Source: JBBRLA01 sp038231615 (GTDB lineage Bacteria; Myxococcota_A; Polyangia; Palsa-1104; JAEUJZ01). From it: a stretch of DNA of 6,047 bases. Position numbers and translations under genes: made by a program. The stretch spans positions 1 through 6,047 of the forward strand of contig JBBRLA010000545.1 of NCBI GenBank assembly GCA_038231615.1, given 5' to 3'. The notes beneath the pieces were generated by a model. It saw nothing but the letters and a program-made list of their open reading frames with translations. It did not search any database and was not told the origin of the DNA. Shown here piece after piece: positions 5,341 through 6,047 of the stretch; the first letter of the stretch is position 1; every line of letters starts with the position of its first letter.

Positions 5341-5732
5341 AGCTTCTTGATACAGATACCTGCATCGAAATTCTGCGCGGGAATCGCGTGGTGATCGACA
5401 GACGAACGGCACTCGAAGACGAAGTTGCAACGACCTGGATTACGGTGGCGGAACTCCACTACGGCGCCGCGAAATCCGCCCGACCGGAGCACCATCGAGA
5501 ACTGGTGACGACATTTCTCCGGACAATACGGCGATTGGACCTTGATGACACATCGAGCCGGACCTTTGGCGAAATCAAGGCCAGGCTCGAACGGGCCGGA
5601 CAGAGGCTGGCTGACGCCGACCTGTTCATCGCCGCCATCGCCCTGGCCCAGGGTGCGACCGTGGTCACCGGGAATCGTCGCCACTATGATCGTGTCCCCG
5701 ACCTGCTTATCGAGGACTGGATTCGCCCCTGA
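5337..5732 (+). CDS. vapC: VapC-type PIN-domain toxin ribonuclease
   Basis: This 131-residue protein is a complete single PIN domain of normal VapC length. The first strand MKLLDTDTCIEILRGN gives catalytic Asp5 (with Asp7). TVAELHYGAAKS places Glu39. LADADLFIAAIAL at 91-103 gives Asp93 and Asp95, and VVTGNRRHYDRVPDL at 109-123 carries the conserved T/S-G-N segment and the following His. These acidic residues coordinate Mg2+ or Mn2+ for endoribonuclease activity; characterised VapC toxins cut initiator tRNA, other tRNAs or 23S rRNA, and the target here cannot be predicted. All catalytic residues are present, so it should be active when free of antitoxin. It starts with GTG at 5337, overlapping the antitoxin stop by four bases, with no separate promoter. 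The GTG start and coupling would keep toxin output below that of antitoxin (inference). Confidence 0.93.
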   Translation: MKLLDTDTCIEILRGNRVVIDRRTALEDEVATTWITVAELHYGAAKSARPEHHRELVTTFLRTIRRLDLDDTSSRTFGEIKARLERAGQRLADADLFIAAIALAQGATVVTGNRRHYDRVPDLLIEDWIRP

Positions 5733-5768
5733 CCCTGGTCTTGGACGAATCCCTTCCCCGTCAGGAAG

Positions 5769-5831
5769 TCTGAAAAGGCTGTGGTTGCAGGTGGACCCCC
5801 TTTTCAGAGGGATGAGTTAGGTCGCAACCAC
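5769..5831. repeat. Two interleaved inverted repeats downstream of vapC
   Basis: TCTGAAAAGG (5769-5778) pairs with CCTTTTCAGA (5799-5808), 10 bp perfect. GTGGTTGC (5781-5788) pairs with GCAACCAC (5824-5831), 8 bp perfect. One arm of the second repeat lies inside the loop of the first and the other lies outside it, so the RNA could form an H-type pseudoknot. Alternatives are the end of a mobile element, a protein binding site, or a terminator, although no T run follows the full structure. Confidence 0.6.
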
Positions 5832-6047
5832 CTCGTGCCACTGAAGAGCGCCCCTTTCCCGTTTTTTCAGTCGTTGCGCAGATGATGACGCGCTCGACAA
5901 GCTCCTCCGGGCCATCGAAGAGCGGGTGCATACCTGAGGCCGTGGAGGGAAGAGGGGCCGTGGCGGGCGCTGCTTTACTTCGGCAGCGTAGGCGGCCGGC
6001 CGCTGGAGGCGCCGCGGCGCTTGGGCTTGGGATGCACCGGCACGACC
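5832..6047. other. Unassigned right-edge sequence
   Basis: No gene can be supported here. ACTGAAGA (5840-5847) can pair with the T-rich TTTTTCAGT (5863-5871), a possible weak terminator for vapC readthrough. On the minus strand, one frame is open from the edge to 5761 and includes MHPLFDGPEELVERV from 5931, and another ends at TAA 5975-5977 after KPKRRGASSGRPPTLPK. On the plus strand, DDDALDKLLRAIEERVHT lies at 5881-5934. I recognise none of these as a family, and they may be pieces of a gene entering from the right or of a decayed element. Confidence 0.35.

Noticed and set aside
5761..6045. Minus-strand open frame entering from the right edge, including MHPLFDGPEELVERV
   Set aside because: Possibly a gene end, but no family is recognised, its tail runs through the interleaved repeats, and competing frames are also open, so it is not called as a CDS.

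Overview
This is a high-GC bacterial window. The gene content is a DUF938 methyltransferase, a subclass B3 metallo-beta-lactamase, a YdcF-family membrane protein, a GT2 glycosyltransferase and a VapBC module. It fits a proteobacterium best, and a gammaproteobacterium such as a purple sulfur bacterium or a xanthomonad relative is plausible. No ribosomal or other marker gene fixes the taxon, so this is inference.

Left part (1-2081): the window opens inside a DUF938 SAM-dependent methyltransferase (+). Its 3' end faces, tail to tail, a secreted metallo-beta-lactamase (-) that keeps every zinc ligand of subclass B3. A 156-bp divergent intergenic region separates the lactamase from a small exported NTF2/SnoaL-like protein (+).

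Middle part (2082-4372): 2082-2481 has no intact gene. It holds a short stretch that reads as the C-terminal part of a PIN-domain toxin, apparently frameshifted and therefore a dead toxin-antitoxin relic. An intact YdcF/DUF218 membrane protein (+) follows and converges on a GT2 glycosyltransferase (-); their coding ends overlap by 11 bp. Both families are linked to envelope carbohydrate work, but being convergent they are not an operon.

Right part (4373-6047): about 670 bp without a gene, rich in GC hairpins, lie between the glycosyltransferase and a complete VapBC-type toxin-antitoxin pair (+). The pair has a GTGA stop/start overlap and a candidate promoter hard against the antitoxin ATG. 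Downstream of the toxin are two interleaved inverted repeats with pseudoknot topology, then sequence to the right edge that I cannot assign.

Overall this looks like a chromosomal accessory stretch of single genes in mixed orientations, with one live and one decayed PIN toxin locus. I see no tRNA, rRNA, CRISPR array, intact insertion sequence or multi-gene pathway. The most useful leads are the B3 lactamase, the PIN relic, the interleaved repeat after vapC, and the hairpin-rich region at 4600-4740.
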